This document shows positions 39,601-52,100 of a stretch of 64,000 nt of DNA, one piece after another; the first letter of the stretch is position 1; the number at the start of each line of letters is the position of its first letter. Both the position numbers and the translations under genes were made by a program. The stretch covers positions 1 through 64,000 of the forward strand of contig JAYKKM010000124.1 in the NCBI GenBank assembly GCA_035772405.1. The letters run 5' to 3'. Below the pieces are notes generated by a model. That model made no database searches, had not been told where the DNA came from, and saw only the letters and a program-made list of their open reading frames with translations. This DNA comes from Chrysogorgia sp. JL179-B06. Its lineage: Eukaryota > Cnidaria > Anthozoa > Scleralcyonacea > Chrysogorgiidae.

Positions 39601-39790
39601 TATAAGTGATACTAATAGTAATGCTGCAACCAAGGATATTGTTGTTACCTTTGGTGTCTCAAAAGATGAGGGTTTATCATGGGGAGCAATAGCAGGCATT
39701 ACAATCGGTTCTATTCTTGGAGTAGGTATATTAGGATTTTTAATGTACTATCTTTTTAAAAAAATTAAAAAAACAAAAATAAGACATTAA
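36666..39790 (+). pseudogene. surface protein S5: 8 blades + 2 long repeats + anchor
   Basis: It starts at ATG after AAAAAGGAGAGAA. Signal peptide and eight blades read cleanly to about 37830. Two 209-residue-type repeats (second variant 'VVAFKTLGGSNGVFPGTKG') and the terminal beta-domain follow, then the anchor 'GAIAGITIGSILGVGILGF' and the basic tail. The frame from 38104 to the stop is clean (the long frame annotated from 38114 is part of this gene). It is disturbed only by five single-base insertions within 37907-38101, all absent from S2. A burst of that kind looks like local consensus error rather than evolution, so the gene may be intact in the organism, with about 1,040 codons. Confidence 0.75.
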
Positions 39791-39935
39791 TAATTTTAAA
39801 TGTATGCAAAAAAAATAAATATTGCTTTACCACAAAATAAAAAGAACGTTTTTAAACACTAGTTGTATAGAAATATTTAAACCATGTCTTATTGATGATT
39901 TTTAAATGAAAAAAGATTAATATCATAATTTATTA

Positions 39936-39965
39936 GGAATCCATTTTAATGGGTTCCTATTTTTG
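39936..39965 (+). terminator. rho-independent terminator after S5
   Basis: GGAATCC / GGGTTCC stem with an 8-base loop and a following T-rich run, identical to the one after S2. Confidence 0.6.
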
Positions 39966-40630
39966 TTCTAAAAAATTATTTCATTATTAGTGATAATTTA
40001 ATTACTCTGCAGTTTTGATAATTTTTGTTAATACCTTAGACTCAATCCTTATTTTTACATTCAACAAACTTTTGTATTAATCCTTCTCTTTGTTAAAACA
40101 AAGTTTATTTATATAACCAAACTAACTAAAATACTGGACTAAAAATTGAGTTGAGGGTTGATTGTATAAATATATGATATCTAATATTATGTTTGGTGTG
40201 CACTTATGTTTCATGCATAGCTAAATTTTATGATGCTTTAGCAAGAATATGATGATTTTAAATAAGTAATTTTTAGTGATTTATCCCCTTTATCAAAAAA
40301 AGGTGTAAAATTAATAGTAAGTTCATTATATAATAAAATATAAAGAAAAGATTAAGGCATAAGGTAAACAGTTTTAAAATGTAAAAAAAATTTATTAAAA
40401 CCCAACTTATAAATAAAAAACAATAAAAATAATCAAGAGATAATAAAAAAAGATAAATGATTACAAAAGTTTAGCTACAAATGACAGTAGTAAGTAATAT
40501 TTAGATAGTTAAGAATAGGGGAATAAATCCTTATGAATTAAAAATACAAAAAATGATGGCATAAGCGCTTTAAAAATCAAATAACATATACCATGATAGA
40601 TTTTATTAAAAAAATTGAAAAGGGAGAGCA

Positions 40631-41731
40631 ATGAAAAGAATGAACAAATGCATCTTTTTGTACTTTAACACTTATATCTAATACATTTTTACCTTATTTA
40701 ACTATTAATGCAAAGATAGAAACTAATATTCCAAGAGCAGAAACATGAACAGAAGATTCAGGAAATATAAGCAATGGTCAAACTGGTTTTATGTTTAAGG
40801 ATAGCAAAAGCAATTTATGATCAGCTAGAAATGGCAGTCCTCTTCAAAAAATAGATAATGACAAAAATAAAGATCATGTAGTTAGTGTTAGAACTACAAT
40901 TAAAGCAATTGTTGGAATGACTAAAATATACTGATCATGAAATTATACCAATCCCCGCAGGTTCAAACTCAACCCTTAATGTCATTGCTTTAAAAATACC
41001 CGACGATATGGTCAAACCCTTCCAACTAACACTAGAGGTACAACTTTAACTTATTCTCATAGTGGGCTCACCTAGTGATGGTGCTTTAAAAGCAACAGCA
41101 ACCCATTACTAAGAATGGCACAACTGCTTCTGCAAATTTTAACATAAGTTGTTAGTGACATGGATCCTGCCAAAGTTAAGACCAAAGTACAAAGGAAGCA
41201 AACAAATTTGAAAACCAGCTTTCACCTGATGGTGTTAATTCTAGAATACCCATTTTATTTCAAAATATAGAAAATGTTAAAACAAAATTTGAGGCAAGGA
41301 TAATAAATACTTTTAGATAAAATAAATAGATTTAAAAATCAATATGGTAAAACTAGGTATAAAATTTTTGAAAATTTAAAATTAAATAATGTTGTAATTA
41401 ATGATAAAAATGCCCATAAACCTTTGAATGTACTTATTTGTAAATTACTTTATTCTAAACCAAGTAATAAAACTACAAATGAAGAACATGAACAAGAAAA
41501 CATTAAATTCAGAACTACTAAAAATCATCCAAAATGAAGAAATTGATTTAATAAAGATAAATATAACAAATCTTTTGATGAAGAAATGTTGGGCGATATT
41601 TTAAAAATAACTAAAAAAATGGCTGCTGTTTCATATTGATAAGATAATAATGAGTTAAATTATAATTTTTTCTATTCATCATCTAAAAAAGGGGCGATAT
41701 AATTATCCGTTCTTTAGATAAAACAGAATAA
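40631..41731 (+). pseudogene. R-type short surface relative, copy F
   Basis: Near-identical to copy C. The leader is frameshifted by one T at about 40655. One blade, the R-specific block, and then the C-terminal block with 'HPKWRNWFNKDKYNKSFDEE' and 'ITKKMAAVSYW' follow, with a TAG/TGA-rich end. The C-terminal block is the most conserved part of R copies and may originally have been a separate gene in the DUF2075 operon. Confidence 0.55.
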
Positions 41732-41952
41732 TTTATATATAAACATATAAAATCATTTAAACAATTATTGCACATATTCTTATCAAAATTCATGATAATT
41801 AAGAACAAATTATTTTTTCTTTTATTAATAATTATTAGATCATATAAAAATGGTTGCTTTAACATTTCAAACATCAAAAAATCATGTTAAATTAATTTCT
41901 TTCAATAAAATCTCTTTACTTGTTTCAATGAATTTTATGCGATACTGGAAGC

Positions 41953-43540
41953 ATGATGATATATGAAGCAGATATTCAATATTTCAAAAACATATGTCTT
42001 AATCCAGAAAAATTAAGAGCCCAGATTTCTACCAACCCATACAATAAATTTGGAATAAAAGTTGGAGAAAGTGAAAAAAGATCATGAACTCATTTACTTC
42101 CTAAAGTAGCAGAATTAATTGATGAAATGGCGGGCGATAAACGTAAAATACTAATTGAGTTTAATATACCCGCTTCAAAGAAAAAAATGATTTTATAGTT
42201 TTAGGTAAAAATAGAAGAACATCCTTACATTAAGGATGGGTAATCTGTGCTTGAATTTTTTAAATCAGCAAAGTGATCTCCTTCTAAGCATTTTAAAGAG
42301 ATAGTAGAAAGTGAATTTAAAAACCTGAAATTACTTGGAAGTCAAAAAATAATATTTAATAAAATTAAAAGATTCATTCAAGCATACAACAAAGAAAATA
42401 AAATGACATTTATTATTTCTAGAGCTCCACATTCTGGCAAAACCATTGTTGCTTTTAAATTATTGATGTTAATGATAAAAGATTTAAATCTTAATATTCA
42501 ATTAATGGTTCCTGTCAAGAACTACGCGAAGCTATTAGGCATGGTCTTAAAGAAAGTGTCTTAACAGGAAGAATTTCTGGTTCAAATGTATGAAAAGATA
42601 ATGAATCAGCAATTGTTGATAAGGCTCATAAAGCAATTGGAAGGGATACTGGTAAAATTAACTACCAAAGAATGTACAAACAATTAAAATTTGTAATTAT
42701 ATTTATAGATAATGATCAAGTTATTAATAAAAAGGGAATGAAAAAAGAAGACATTATAAAAATTGCCAAAACAAATAAGCACAATGTTTATTCATATAAT
42801 CTAGAAGAGAATTTTAGAAATGCCGGAGAAAGGGTTTTACTTGATTGAATTAACTATGTTATATATCGTAAAGAAACAATTAATAATGGTTTTAAATACA
42901 ACCAGGAAAAACATGTTAATAAATATTTAAAATACAAGCTTTATGGATATAATGATGTAAATACATTTGCTAAAACATCCTTTGAATATCATCAAGAAAA
43001 TAATAGTACTAGATTTGTATCATTTTGACATAAACCTTTTTATATAGGACCAGCCGATAAAAACGGTAATATTCCCTTCCATATTAAAATAGGTAATTAT
43101 AATTTTACCTGAAATCCCAATGAAGAATGATGAAGTAAACAAATTATTGCTGATAAGAATACATATCATAATGAAATAAAAGAATATGCTAATGATCGCA
43201 AGATGTTTTTAACAGGAACCCCTAAGCCAGAATATATAGCTTATTTTAAGAATATTCAAGGATATGAATTTGATAACATATTTGTTTACATCCCAAAAGT
43301 ACTAACTTTTAAAAATAATGAAATTGTTTTTCATCGCTAGGAACTTGCAAAAGAAGTTAAAAGTTCTCCAACCTGAGCACCACCTTCCAAATCAAAAGAT
43401 GTTATTAACAAAAGTGTTTATAAATGGAATAAAAAATTCTTTTTAAAGAGATTAAAAGTGATGTTGACAGAGGAACAAAGTCAACACATGTTTTTGCTGA
43501 GGATAAAGCTCTAAATAATGATTTACTTAATGCCCTAAAA
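41953..43540 (+). pseudogene. DUF2075-type nuclease-helicase, copy F, internally deleted
   Basis: It shares with copy C the A7 frameshift (42180-42187 region) and the deletion between AAAAATAGAA repeats at 42208. Walker A reads 'SRAPHSGKT' and Walker B 'VDKAHK'. A one-base loss at 'PVKNYAK' breaks the frame again, and a TAG lies near 43338. No functional product is possible. Confidence 0.65.
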
Positions 43541-44268
43541 AATTTTATAAATATCTACATCCTCACTTTTTTTCTTAATGTAAGAAGCTGTAGTTTCAAT
43601 ATTAGAGTGGTCCATTGATAAAGAAATGTCATAAATAAGAAGCACCCTTGGAATAATAATACTTTGCATAACCCCTCCTAAACATATGAGGAGTGGTTTT
43701 TTTTATTTAAAGGCAATTTCAAAATTCTTTTATATAAATTGCGATATTGAAAATTAAATAGTCTGCCCGTGATTTTTTCAGTATAACTTGTAAGTTCAGA
43801 GCAAAGTCAATTTGACATCTTTACAATTCTTTCTTTCTTGCCCTTACCATTTATTTTAATATGGTTGCGATAAATGTCAGCTCCTTTAATACTTAAAAGC
43901 TCTTCGGATCTAATTCCAGTTTCAAATAATAATCTTATTATTAATCGCATCTGAATTCTTGTTTTACAATTTGGGTTAACCTTTTTAAGAAGATCATTAT
44001 ATTCTTGAAAGGTGATGTAGTCTTTAACTTTTTCATCCCTTTTAGGAAGGGTTAGTTCATGTTTTCTATCATCTTTAAGAAATTCATAATAGCTTTTAAT
44101 AGCAGAGACAATAACTTACATTGTATTATTAGAATAATCAGGAAGTGATGTGTATAACTTTCTGTAATCTAAGTCATAATATTCAAGTTTCATGGCATAT
44201 TTGTTGTATGTAATAATAGTTTTTGAGCAAAATCCTTTGATTTTTTTTAAATAATCTGGATATTTCAT
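43535..44268 (-). pseudogene. tyrosine recombinase, copy F, nonsense mutation
   Basis: Identical TAA after the 'YSNN.M' segment as in C and D. The remaining sequence matches the intact copy G closely, including the 'GIRSEELLS' and 'HMFRR' regions. Confidence 0.65.
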
Positions 44269-44294
44269 ACAAAAGAATGATAAAAAAAATACAG

Positions 44295-44404
44295 ATAACC
44301 TTTGTTTTCTGTCCCATTTAATACACCTTTCAAGAGAAATTATACCACTTATACTATCTTAAATGGTATTAATTTTTAATATTTATGTAGTAAACAAAGG
44401 TTAT
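44295..44404. promoter_or_regulatory. invertible-type start/promoter element, copy F
   Basis: Perfect 13-bp arms at 44295-44307 and 44392-44404, same interior as copies C and D, orientation towards the recombinase. Confidence 0.7.
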
Positions 44405-45005
44405 ATGCATTTTTGAAGCTTTTGCAGGAATTGGCGCACAAAATAAAGCCATTAAAAATATTAGAAAATATACTAATTCAGCATTTAAAATTGTTAAAAC
44501 TAGTGAATGAGATGCAAGAGCTATAATGGCATACTCACAAATTCATAAAGATGTAAAAAAAATGGGATATAAAAAATAGATAACTACCTTTTTATCCAAA
44601 ACTTTTTTATTAGATTCAAAGAAACCCTCTCAAATTTGTAGAAAACCTCTTGATTTTAAGTCCCATTTAATAGTAGCCAATAAAGTCCTCAATAATTATC
44701 CAGACATTCGCAATATAAAAAGATAAGGATATAAAAAACACGGATCTTAAAACACGTTCTTTTCCAGGTCAAGGGGTTTCAGTAGCTAACATGGAAAGAG
44801 AGGTAAAGGAATAAACTAAAATGCAAATTCTACATCTAATTTTATTTGAGAAATATACCAAATATTAGATGATGCTAGATCTAAAAAAAACTACCCAAAT
44901 ATCCACTAATGGAAAACGTAAAAAATTTAATTGGTGTTAACCACGTAAAGGATTACATTAAATGAAAGGATGTCCTTAAAAAATAGGGTGTATTACATAT
45001 ACAAA
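44405..45005 (+). pseudogene. truncated C5-cytosine methyltransferase, copy F
   Basis: The opening 'FEAFAGIGAQNKAIKNIRKYTNSAF' region is intact, then frameshifted near 44555-44580. It ends at the shared junction with the box at 45006, 130 bases before S6. Confidence 0.55.
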
Positions 45006-45134
45006 AGATTAGGGCTGAAGGTAAGTGGTTTTAAAATAAAAAAATATTTATTAAAAATCAACTTATAAATAAAAAACAATAAAGATAATAAAGTAAAAGA
45101 CAAATGATTACAAAAAAATTAAAAAGGGAGAGTA

Positions 45135-48100
45135 ATGAAAAGAATTAATAAACGCATTTTTTGTACTTTAACACTTATATCTAGTACATTTTTACCTTAT
45201 TTAACTATTAATGCAAAGGGAACAACTAATATTCCAAGAGCAAAAACATGAACAGAAGATTCAGGAAATCTAAGTGATGGTAATGGTAGTTTTATGTTTG
45301 AGGATAAAAAGGGCAATTTATGATCAGCTGGACGTGGCACTCCTCTTCAAAAATATGACTATGATAATAGCAGATGAGAAACAAGTAAAGCAATTAGGGG
45401 AAATCTAAAGAATGGTTGATCTGGTTTTATGTTTGAGGATAAAAAGGACAATTTATGATCAGCTGGATATAGGTCTGCTCTTCAAAGATATAACTATAAA
45501 TCTAATAGTTGAGAATCAAATGCTAAAATTAGCGGAAATCTAAAGAGTGGTTTTAATGGTTTTATGTTTGAAGATAAGAGGGGCAATTTATGATCAGCCG
45601 GAGGCGGCACTCCTCTTCAAAGATATAACTATAAATCTAATAGTTGAGAATCAAATGCTAAAATTAGCGGAAATCTAAAGAGTGGTTATGGTGGTTTTAT
45701 GTTTCAAGATAAAGAGGGCAATTTATGATCAGCTGGACACGGCGCTCCTCTTCAAAAATATGACTATACTGAAAATAAATGAAAAACAAGTCCAGCAATT
45801 AGTGGAAATCTAAGGAATGGTCAAGGTGGTTTTATGTTTGAAGATAAGAGGGGCAATTTATGATCAGCCGGACATGGCACTCCTCTTCAAAAATATGACT
45901 ATACTGAAAATAAATGAAAAACAAATCCAGAAATTGCAGAACATCTAAGTGAAGGCCAAGATGGTTTTATGTTTCAAGATAAAGAGGGCAATTTATGATC
46001 AGCTGGATGAGTCACTCCTCTTCAAAGATATAACTATGATAAGGATAAGTGAGAGACAGGTGATAAAATTAGTGGAAATCTAAAACTGGGTTATGGTGGT
46101 TTTATGTTTGAAGATAAGAGGGGCAATTTATGATCAGCTGGATGAATTAGTCCTCTTCAAAGATATGACTATGATAAGGATAAGTGAGAGACAGGTGATA
46201 AAATTAGTGGAAATCTAAAACTGGGTTATGGTGGTTTTATGTTTGAAGATAAGAGGGGCAATTTATGATCAATTGGACATCAATCTCCTCTTCAAGTAAT
46301 GTATAGTGACAAGGATGTATCTAGTGTTATAGCTTTAATTCAAGCAAATACTGGAATGATTAAGGATACTACTAACGCTATTTTACCAATACTTACAAGT
46401 TCAAACACACCATTTGATGCTGCTGCTCTAAACTCATTAGGAACTGGTGGAACCTTCCCAGGTGATACCAGGGGCACAACCCTAACTTATGCTCACGGGG
46501 GCATTACAAATGATGGTGCTTTAGATGTTACTGTAACCATTGTTAAGGGCACAGCAAGAGCAAGAGCAACATTTACTGTGGATGTTGCTGGAATTGATGC
46601 AGTTAAGAAAGATAAAATTCAAAAAATTAATTTACAAACACTTAAAACACAGTTAACTGGGGGGATTGCTACACAAGCTGCTGATAAAGTGAAAGTCATT
46701 GCAGCTCGCATCAATAATGCAGCATCTCTTAAAACAGAAACTGACATTGATCTTACTAAACTAGTTACTACTTCAACATATGTAATTTCAGCAAGTGGAG
46801 ATAAAGATACTGGAGTAATTACTATTAGTGTAATAATGACAACAAATGGTGCAATGGCTCCAAAATCACCACCAGTTACTCACACTATTAACCATAAGAG
46901 TGATGCTACCATTGAGACTGAAGTACAAAATAGTTTAAATAAAGTAGATGTAGATAATGTTAAAGCTTTGATTGAAGCAATATCTGGAGTGAAAAAAACT
47001 TCTAATGTTGACATTTTACCAGTAGTTGCTAATCCATCATTTAATGCTGCTGCTCTAAACTCATTAGGAACTGGTGGAACCTTCCCAGGTGATACTAGGG
47101 GCACAACCCTAACTTATGCTCACGGGGGGATTACAAATGATGGTGCTTTAGATGTTACTGTAACCATTGTTAAGGGCGCAGCAAGAGCAAGAGCAACATT
47201 TACTGTGGATGTTGCTAGAATTGATGCAGCTAAGAAAGATAAAATTCAAGAAATTAATTTACAAGCACTTAAAATGCAGCTAACTGGTGGCGCTGCTACA
47301 AATGATGCTAATAAAGCGAGGGTCATTGCAGCCCGTATTAATGATGCGCCATCCCTTAAAGCAGAAACTGGCATTGATCTTTCTGGGCTAGATACTACTT
47401 CAACATATGTAATTTCAGCAAGTGGAGATAAAGATACTGGAGTAATTACCATTAGTGTAATAATGACAACAAATGGTGCAACGGCTCCAAAATCACCACC
47501 AGTTACTCACACTATTAACCATAAGAGTGATGCTACCATTGAGACTGAAGTACAAAATAGTTTAAATAAAGTAGATGTAGATAATGTTAAAGCTTTGATT
47601 GAAGCAATATCTGGAGTGAAAAAAACTTCTAATGTTGACATTTTACCAGTAGTTGCTAATCCGTCATTTAATGCTGCTGCTCTAAACTCATTAGGAACTG
47701 GTGGAACCTTCCCAGGTGATACTAGGGGCACAACCCTAACTTATGCTCACGGGGGGATTACAAATGATGGTGCTTTAGATGTTACTGTAACCATTGTTAA
47801 GGGTGCAGCAAGAGCAAGAGCAACATTTACTGTGGATGTTGCTGGAATTGATGCAGCTAAGAAAGATAAAATTCAAAAAATTAATTTACAAACACTTAAA
47901 ACACAGTTAACTGGGGGGATTGCTACACAAGCTGCTGATAAAGTGAAAGTCATTGCAGCTCGCATCAATAATGCAGCATCTCTTAAAACAGAAACTGACA
48001 TTGATCTTACTAAACTAGTTACTACTTCAACATATGTAATTTCAGCAAGTGGAGATAAAGATACTGGAGTAATTACTATTAGTGTAATAATGACAACAAA

Positions 48101-50166
48101 TGGTGCAATGGCTCCAAAATCACCACCAGTTACTCACACTATTAACCATAAGAGTGATGCTACCATTGAGACTGAAGTACAAAATAGTTTAAATAAAGTA
48201 GATGTAGATAATGTTAAAGCTTTGATTGAAGCAATATCTGGAGTGAAAAAAAACTTCTAATGTTGACATTTTACCAGTAGTTGCTAATCCATCATTTAAT
48301 GCTGCTGCTCTAAACTCATTAGGAACTGGTGGAACCTTCCCAGGTGATACTAGGGGCACAACCCTAACTTATGCTCACGGGGGGATTACAAATGATGGTG
48401 CTTTAGATGTTACTGTAACCATTGTTAAGGGTGCAGCAAGAGCAAGAGCAACATTTACTGTGGATGTTGCTGGAATTGATGCAGCTAAGAAAGATAAAAT
48501 TCAAAAAATTAATTTACAAACACTTAAAACACAGTTAACTGGGGGGATTGCTACACAAGCTGCTGATAAAGTGAAAGTCATTGCAGCCCGTATTAATGAT
48601 GCGCCATCCCTTAAAGCAGAAACTGGCATTGATCTTTCTGGGCTAGATACTACTTCAACATATGTAATTTCAGCAAGTGGAGATAAAGATACTGGAGTAA
48701 TTACCATTAGTGTAATAATGACAACAAATGGTGCAACAGCTCCAAAATCACCACCAGTTACTCACACTATTAACCATAAGAGTGATGCTACCATTGATAC
48801 TGAGGTACAAAATAGTTTAAATAAAGTAGATGTAGATAATGTTAAAGCTTTGATTGAAGCAATATCTGGAGTGAAAAAAACTTCTAATGTTGACATTTTA
48901 CCAGTAGTTGCTAATCCATCATTTAATGCTGCTGCTCTAAACTCATTAGGAACTGGTGGAACCTTCCCAGGTGATACTAGGGGCACAACCCTAACTTATG
49001 CTCATGGGGGCATTACAAATGATGGTGCTTTAGATGTTACTGTAACCATTGTTAAGGGCGCAGCAAGAGCAAGAGCAACATTTACTGTGGATGTTGCTGG
49101 AATTGATGCAGCTAAAAAAGATAAAATTCAAAAAATTAATTTACAAACACTTAAAACACAGTTAACTGGGGGGATTGCTACACAAGCTGCTGATAAAGTG
49201 AAAGTCATTGCAGCTCGCATCAATAATGCAGCATATCTTAAAACAGAAACTGACATTGATCTTACTAAACTAGTTACTACTTCAACATATGTAATTTCAG
49301 CAAGTGGAGATAAAGATACTGGAGTAATTACCATTAGTGTAATAATGACAACAAATGGTGCAACGGCTCCAAAATCACCACCAGTTACTCACACTATTAA
49401 CCATAAGAGTGATGCTACCATTGATACTGAGGTACAAAATAGTTTAAATAAAGTAGATGTAGATAATGTTAAAGCTTTGATTGAAGCAATATCTGGAGTG
49501 AAAAAAACTTCTAATGTTGACATTTTACCAGTAGTTGCTAATCCATCATTTAATGCTGCTGCTCTAAACTCATTAGGAACTAGTGGAACCTTCCCAGGTG
49601 ATACTAGGGGCACAACCCTAACTTATGCTCACGGGGGCATTACAAATGATGGTGATTTAACTGTTACTGTAGCCATTACTAAGGGAAGAGCATCTGCTTT
49701 TGCAAATTTTAACATAGCTATTAGTGGCATAGATCTTGCTAAGACTAAAGTACAAAAAAAAGCAAACAAGTTTGGAGACTTTAGTTCAACTGATAGCGTG
49801 AATTCTAGAGCAGCCATTTTACCTCTAAATGTAGAAAATGTTAAAACACAATTTGAGGCAATAACTGGTTATAAAGCCCCTAACTTGACTAATGGTTATA
49901 GTATTTCCAAGGTAATTGTTAAAACAGCTTTAGATGCTAACACAAAAAAAGTGGTTTATACTATAACTATAAGTGATACTAATAGTAACATTGCAACCAA
50001 GGATATTGTTGTTACCTTTGCTGTAAAAGCAATCTCAAAAGATAAAGGCTTATCTGGAGGAGCGATAGCAAGCATTATAATCGCTTCTATTCTTGGGATA
50101 GGTATATTAGGATTTTTAATTCACTATTTTTTAAAAAAAATTAAAAAAACAAAAATAAAACATTAA
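45135..50166 (+). CDS. surface protein S6: 8 blades + 5 long repeats + anchor, split by one A8 run
   Basis: The ATG follows AAAAAGGGAGAGTA. One frame (TGA = Trp) runs 1,041 residues to 48260: signal peptide (1-28), eight blade repeats (about 40-385), then 209-residue beta-rich repeats of 627 bases each. It stops because the tract at 48246-48253 has eight A instead of the seven in the other repeats of this gene. Beyond it a second continuous frame carries two more repeats, the terminal beta-domain and the membrane anchor ending 'KKIKKTKIKH'. So the protein as written would be secreted without anchor; with seven A it would be about 1,676 residues and anchored. Each long repeat contains two ~100-residue halves ('TLTYAHGGI..DGAL.VTVTI' and 'STYVISASG.KDTGVITIS') resembling mycoplasma lipoprotein-17-type variable surface repeats. 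The minus-strand frames here are mirror shadows. Confidence 0.75.
46410..49547 (+). repeat. five tandem 627-bp (209-codon) repeats in S6
   Basis: Units begin near 46410, 47040, 47667, 48294 and 48921 at 627-base spacing, followed by the divergent terminal unit. Neighbouring units are almost identical over long stretches but come in two or three sequence types in mosaic order, the pattern expected of unequal crossing-over and gene conversion. Related arrays: S3 four units, S2 and S5 two, S7 one, S1 and S4 none. Confidence 0.85.
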
Positions 50167-50307
50167 TAATTTTAAGTGTATGCAAAAAATAAATACTACT
50201 TTGTTTTCAAATAAAAAGAATGCTTTAAACACCAGTTGTATAGCAATATTTAAATCATATGTTCATTTATGATTTTAAATTAAGAGCAAAATCAACATAT
50301 ATAGTTT

Positions 50308-50336
50308 AAAAGGAATCCATTTTAAGGGCCCCCTTT
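50308..50336 (+). terminator. degenerate terminator after S6
   Basis: Same position and left arm (GGAATCC) as the terminators after S2, S4 and S5, but the right arm reads GGGCCCCC and the T run is short. The same form follows S3 (about 26749-26777). Activity is doubtful. Confidence 0.3.
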
Positions 50337-50718
50337 GTTCTAAAAAACCACTTCATTATTAATGCCTATCTAATTACTCTGCAATTTTGATAATTTTTGT
50401 TAACACCTTAGACTTGATCCTTGTTTTTACATTCAACAAGCCTTTACATTAATCCGCCCCCTTTGTAAAAACTAAGGTTTATTTATATAAAAAAACTAAC
50501 TATAAAATACTGGACTAAAAATTGAGTTTATGATTGCTTGTATAAATAATAATATCTAAACATTATGTTTAGTGTGTATTTATGCTCCATGCATAGCTAA
50601 ATTTTATGATGATTTAGCAAGAATATGATGATTTTAAATAAGTAATTTTTAGTAATTTATCCTCTTCATTAAAAAGGCGTGCAATTAATATGAATTCATT
50701 ATTAATAAAACATAAAAA

Positions 50719-50750
50719 AGATTAAGGCAGAAGGTAAGTGGTTTTAAAAT
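50719..50750 (+). repeat. conserved ~32-bp box before every S and R gene of the block
   Basis: Pattern AGATTA(A/G)GGC, then AAGGTAA(A/G), then GTTTTAAAAT. Copies begin at 8749, 11454, 13502, 17391, 22063, 27159, 32124, 34705, 36528, 40349, 45006 and 50719, each 130-290 bases before an S or R start. Before S genes it directly follows the truncated methyltransferase; before R genes it follows the S-gene terminator. It is absent before S7. It may be a regulatory element or a recombination joint. Confidence 0.6.
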
Positions 50751-50797
50751 GTAAAAAAATTTATTAAAAATCAACTTATAAATAAAAAACAATAAAG

Positions 50798-50803
50798 TAT
50801 AAT
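50798..50803 (+). promoter_or_regulatory. possible -10 box of R gene copy G
   Basis: TATAAT about 200 bases before the R start; the same hexamer lies at the equivalent place before copies D and E. No convincing -35 was found, and the long leader makes this tentative. Confidence 0.25.
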
Positions 50804-50998
50804 AAAAAGATAATAAAAAAAATAAATGATTACAAAAGTTTAGCTATAAATAACAGTAGTAAGTAATATTTAGATGGTTAAGGATAGGACAATAAATCCT
50901 TATGAATTAAAAATACAAAAATTGATGATATGAACACTTTAAAAACAAAATAACATATACCATGATGGATTTTATTAAAAAATGGGTAGGGGAGAGCA

Positions 50999-52100
50999 AT
51001 GAAAAGAATGAATAAATGCATCTTTTTTACTTTAACACTTATATCTAGTACATTTTTACCTTATTTAAACTATTAATGTAAAGTCAATAACTAATTTTCC
51101 AAGAGTAGAAACATGAACAAGAAATTAAGGACATCTAAGTGATGGTGAACGTAGTTTTATGTTTGAGGATAGCAGGGGCAATTTATGATCAGCTAGAAAT
51201 GGCACTCATCTTTAAAAAATCTGTAATGATAAAAATAAAGATAATGTCGTTAGTGTTAGAACTACAATTAAAGCGATTGTTGGAATGACTAAAATTACTG
51301 ATCATGAAATTATACCAATCCCCGCAGGTTCATGCACAATCCTTAATGTCACTGCTTTAAAAAACCCGGCAATATGGTCAAACCCTTCCAACTAACACTG
51401 GAGGTACAACATTAACTTATTTTTATGGTGGTCTCACTTAGTGATGGTGATTTAAAAGCAACAGCAACCCATTACTAAGAATGGCACAACTGCTTTTGCA
51501 AATTTTAACATAGTTGTTAGTGGCATGGATCCTATCCTACCAAAGCTAAGACCAAAGTACAAAGAAAGCAAACAAATTTGAAAACCGGTATTCACCTGAT
51601 GGTGTTAATTCTAGAACACCCATTTTATTTCAAAATATAAAAATGTTAAAACACAATTTGAGGCAAGGATAATAAAGAATATTTTAGATAAAATAAATGA
51701 ATTTGAAAATAAATATGATGAAATTTCATATACAATTTTTGAAAATTTAGAATTAAATAACATTATACTTAATGATAAAAACACACATCATCCTTTGGGT
51801 GAATTTACTTGCAAATTATTTTATTCTGAATCAAGTGACAAAACTAAAAATGAAGAATATGAACAAGAAAACATTAGATTAAGATCTACTAAAAATCGTC
51901 AAAAATGAACAAATTGATTTAATAAAAATAAATATAATGAGTCCTTTGTGAAAAAAATATTAGATGATATTTTAAAAATAACTAAAAAAATGGTTGCTGT
52001 TTCATATTGAAAAGATGATAATGAATTAAATTGGCAGTTTTACTACTCGTTATCTAAAGTAGGTAATATAATTATCCATTCTTTAGATGAGACTGAATAA
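50999..52100 (+). pseudogene. R-type short surface relative, copy G, with intact C-terminal block
   Basis: The leader ends early (an extra base near 51067 and then TAA). One blade repeat lies near 51160, and the R-specific block follows with an early stop. The last ~150 codons (about 51650-52100) are open with TGA as Trp: 'FENLELNNIILNDKN', 'QKWTNWFNKNKYNESF' and 'ITKKMVAVSYWKDDNELNW', ending at TAA. I do not recognise this block; it is absent from S proteins and always lies 220 bases before the DUF2075 gene. Confidence 0.55.

Noticed and set aside
46880..47104. Minus-strand frames of ~68-86 codons recurring across the long repeats (for example 46880, 47246, 47507, 48762, 49389)
   Set aside because: They are mirror frames of the 627-bp repeats, recur only because the sense repeat recurs, and have no ribosome site or independent conservation.
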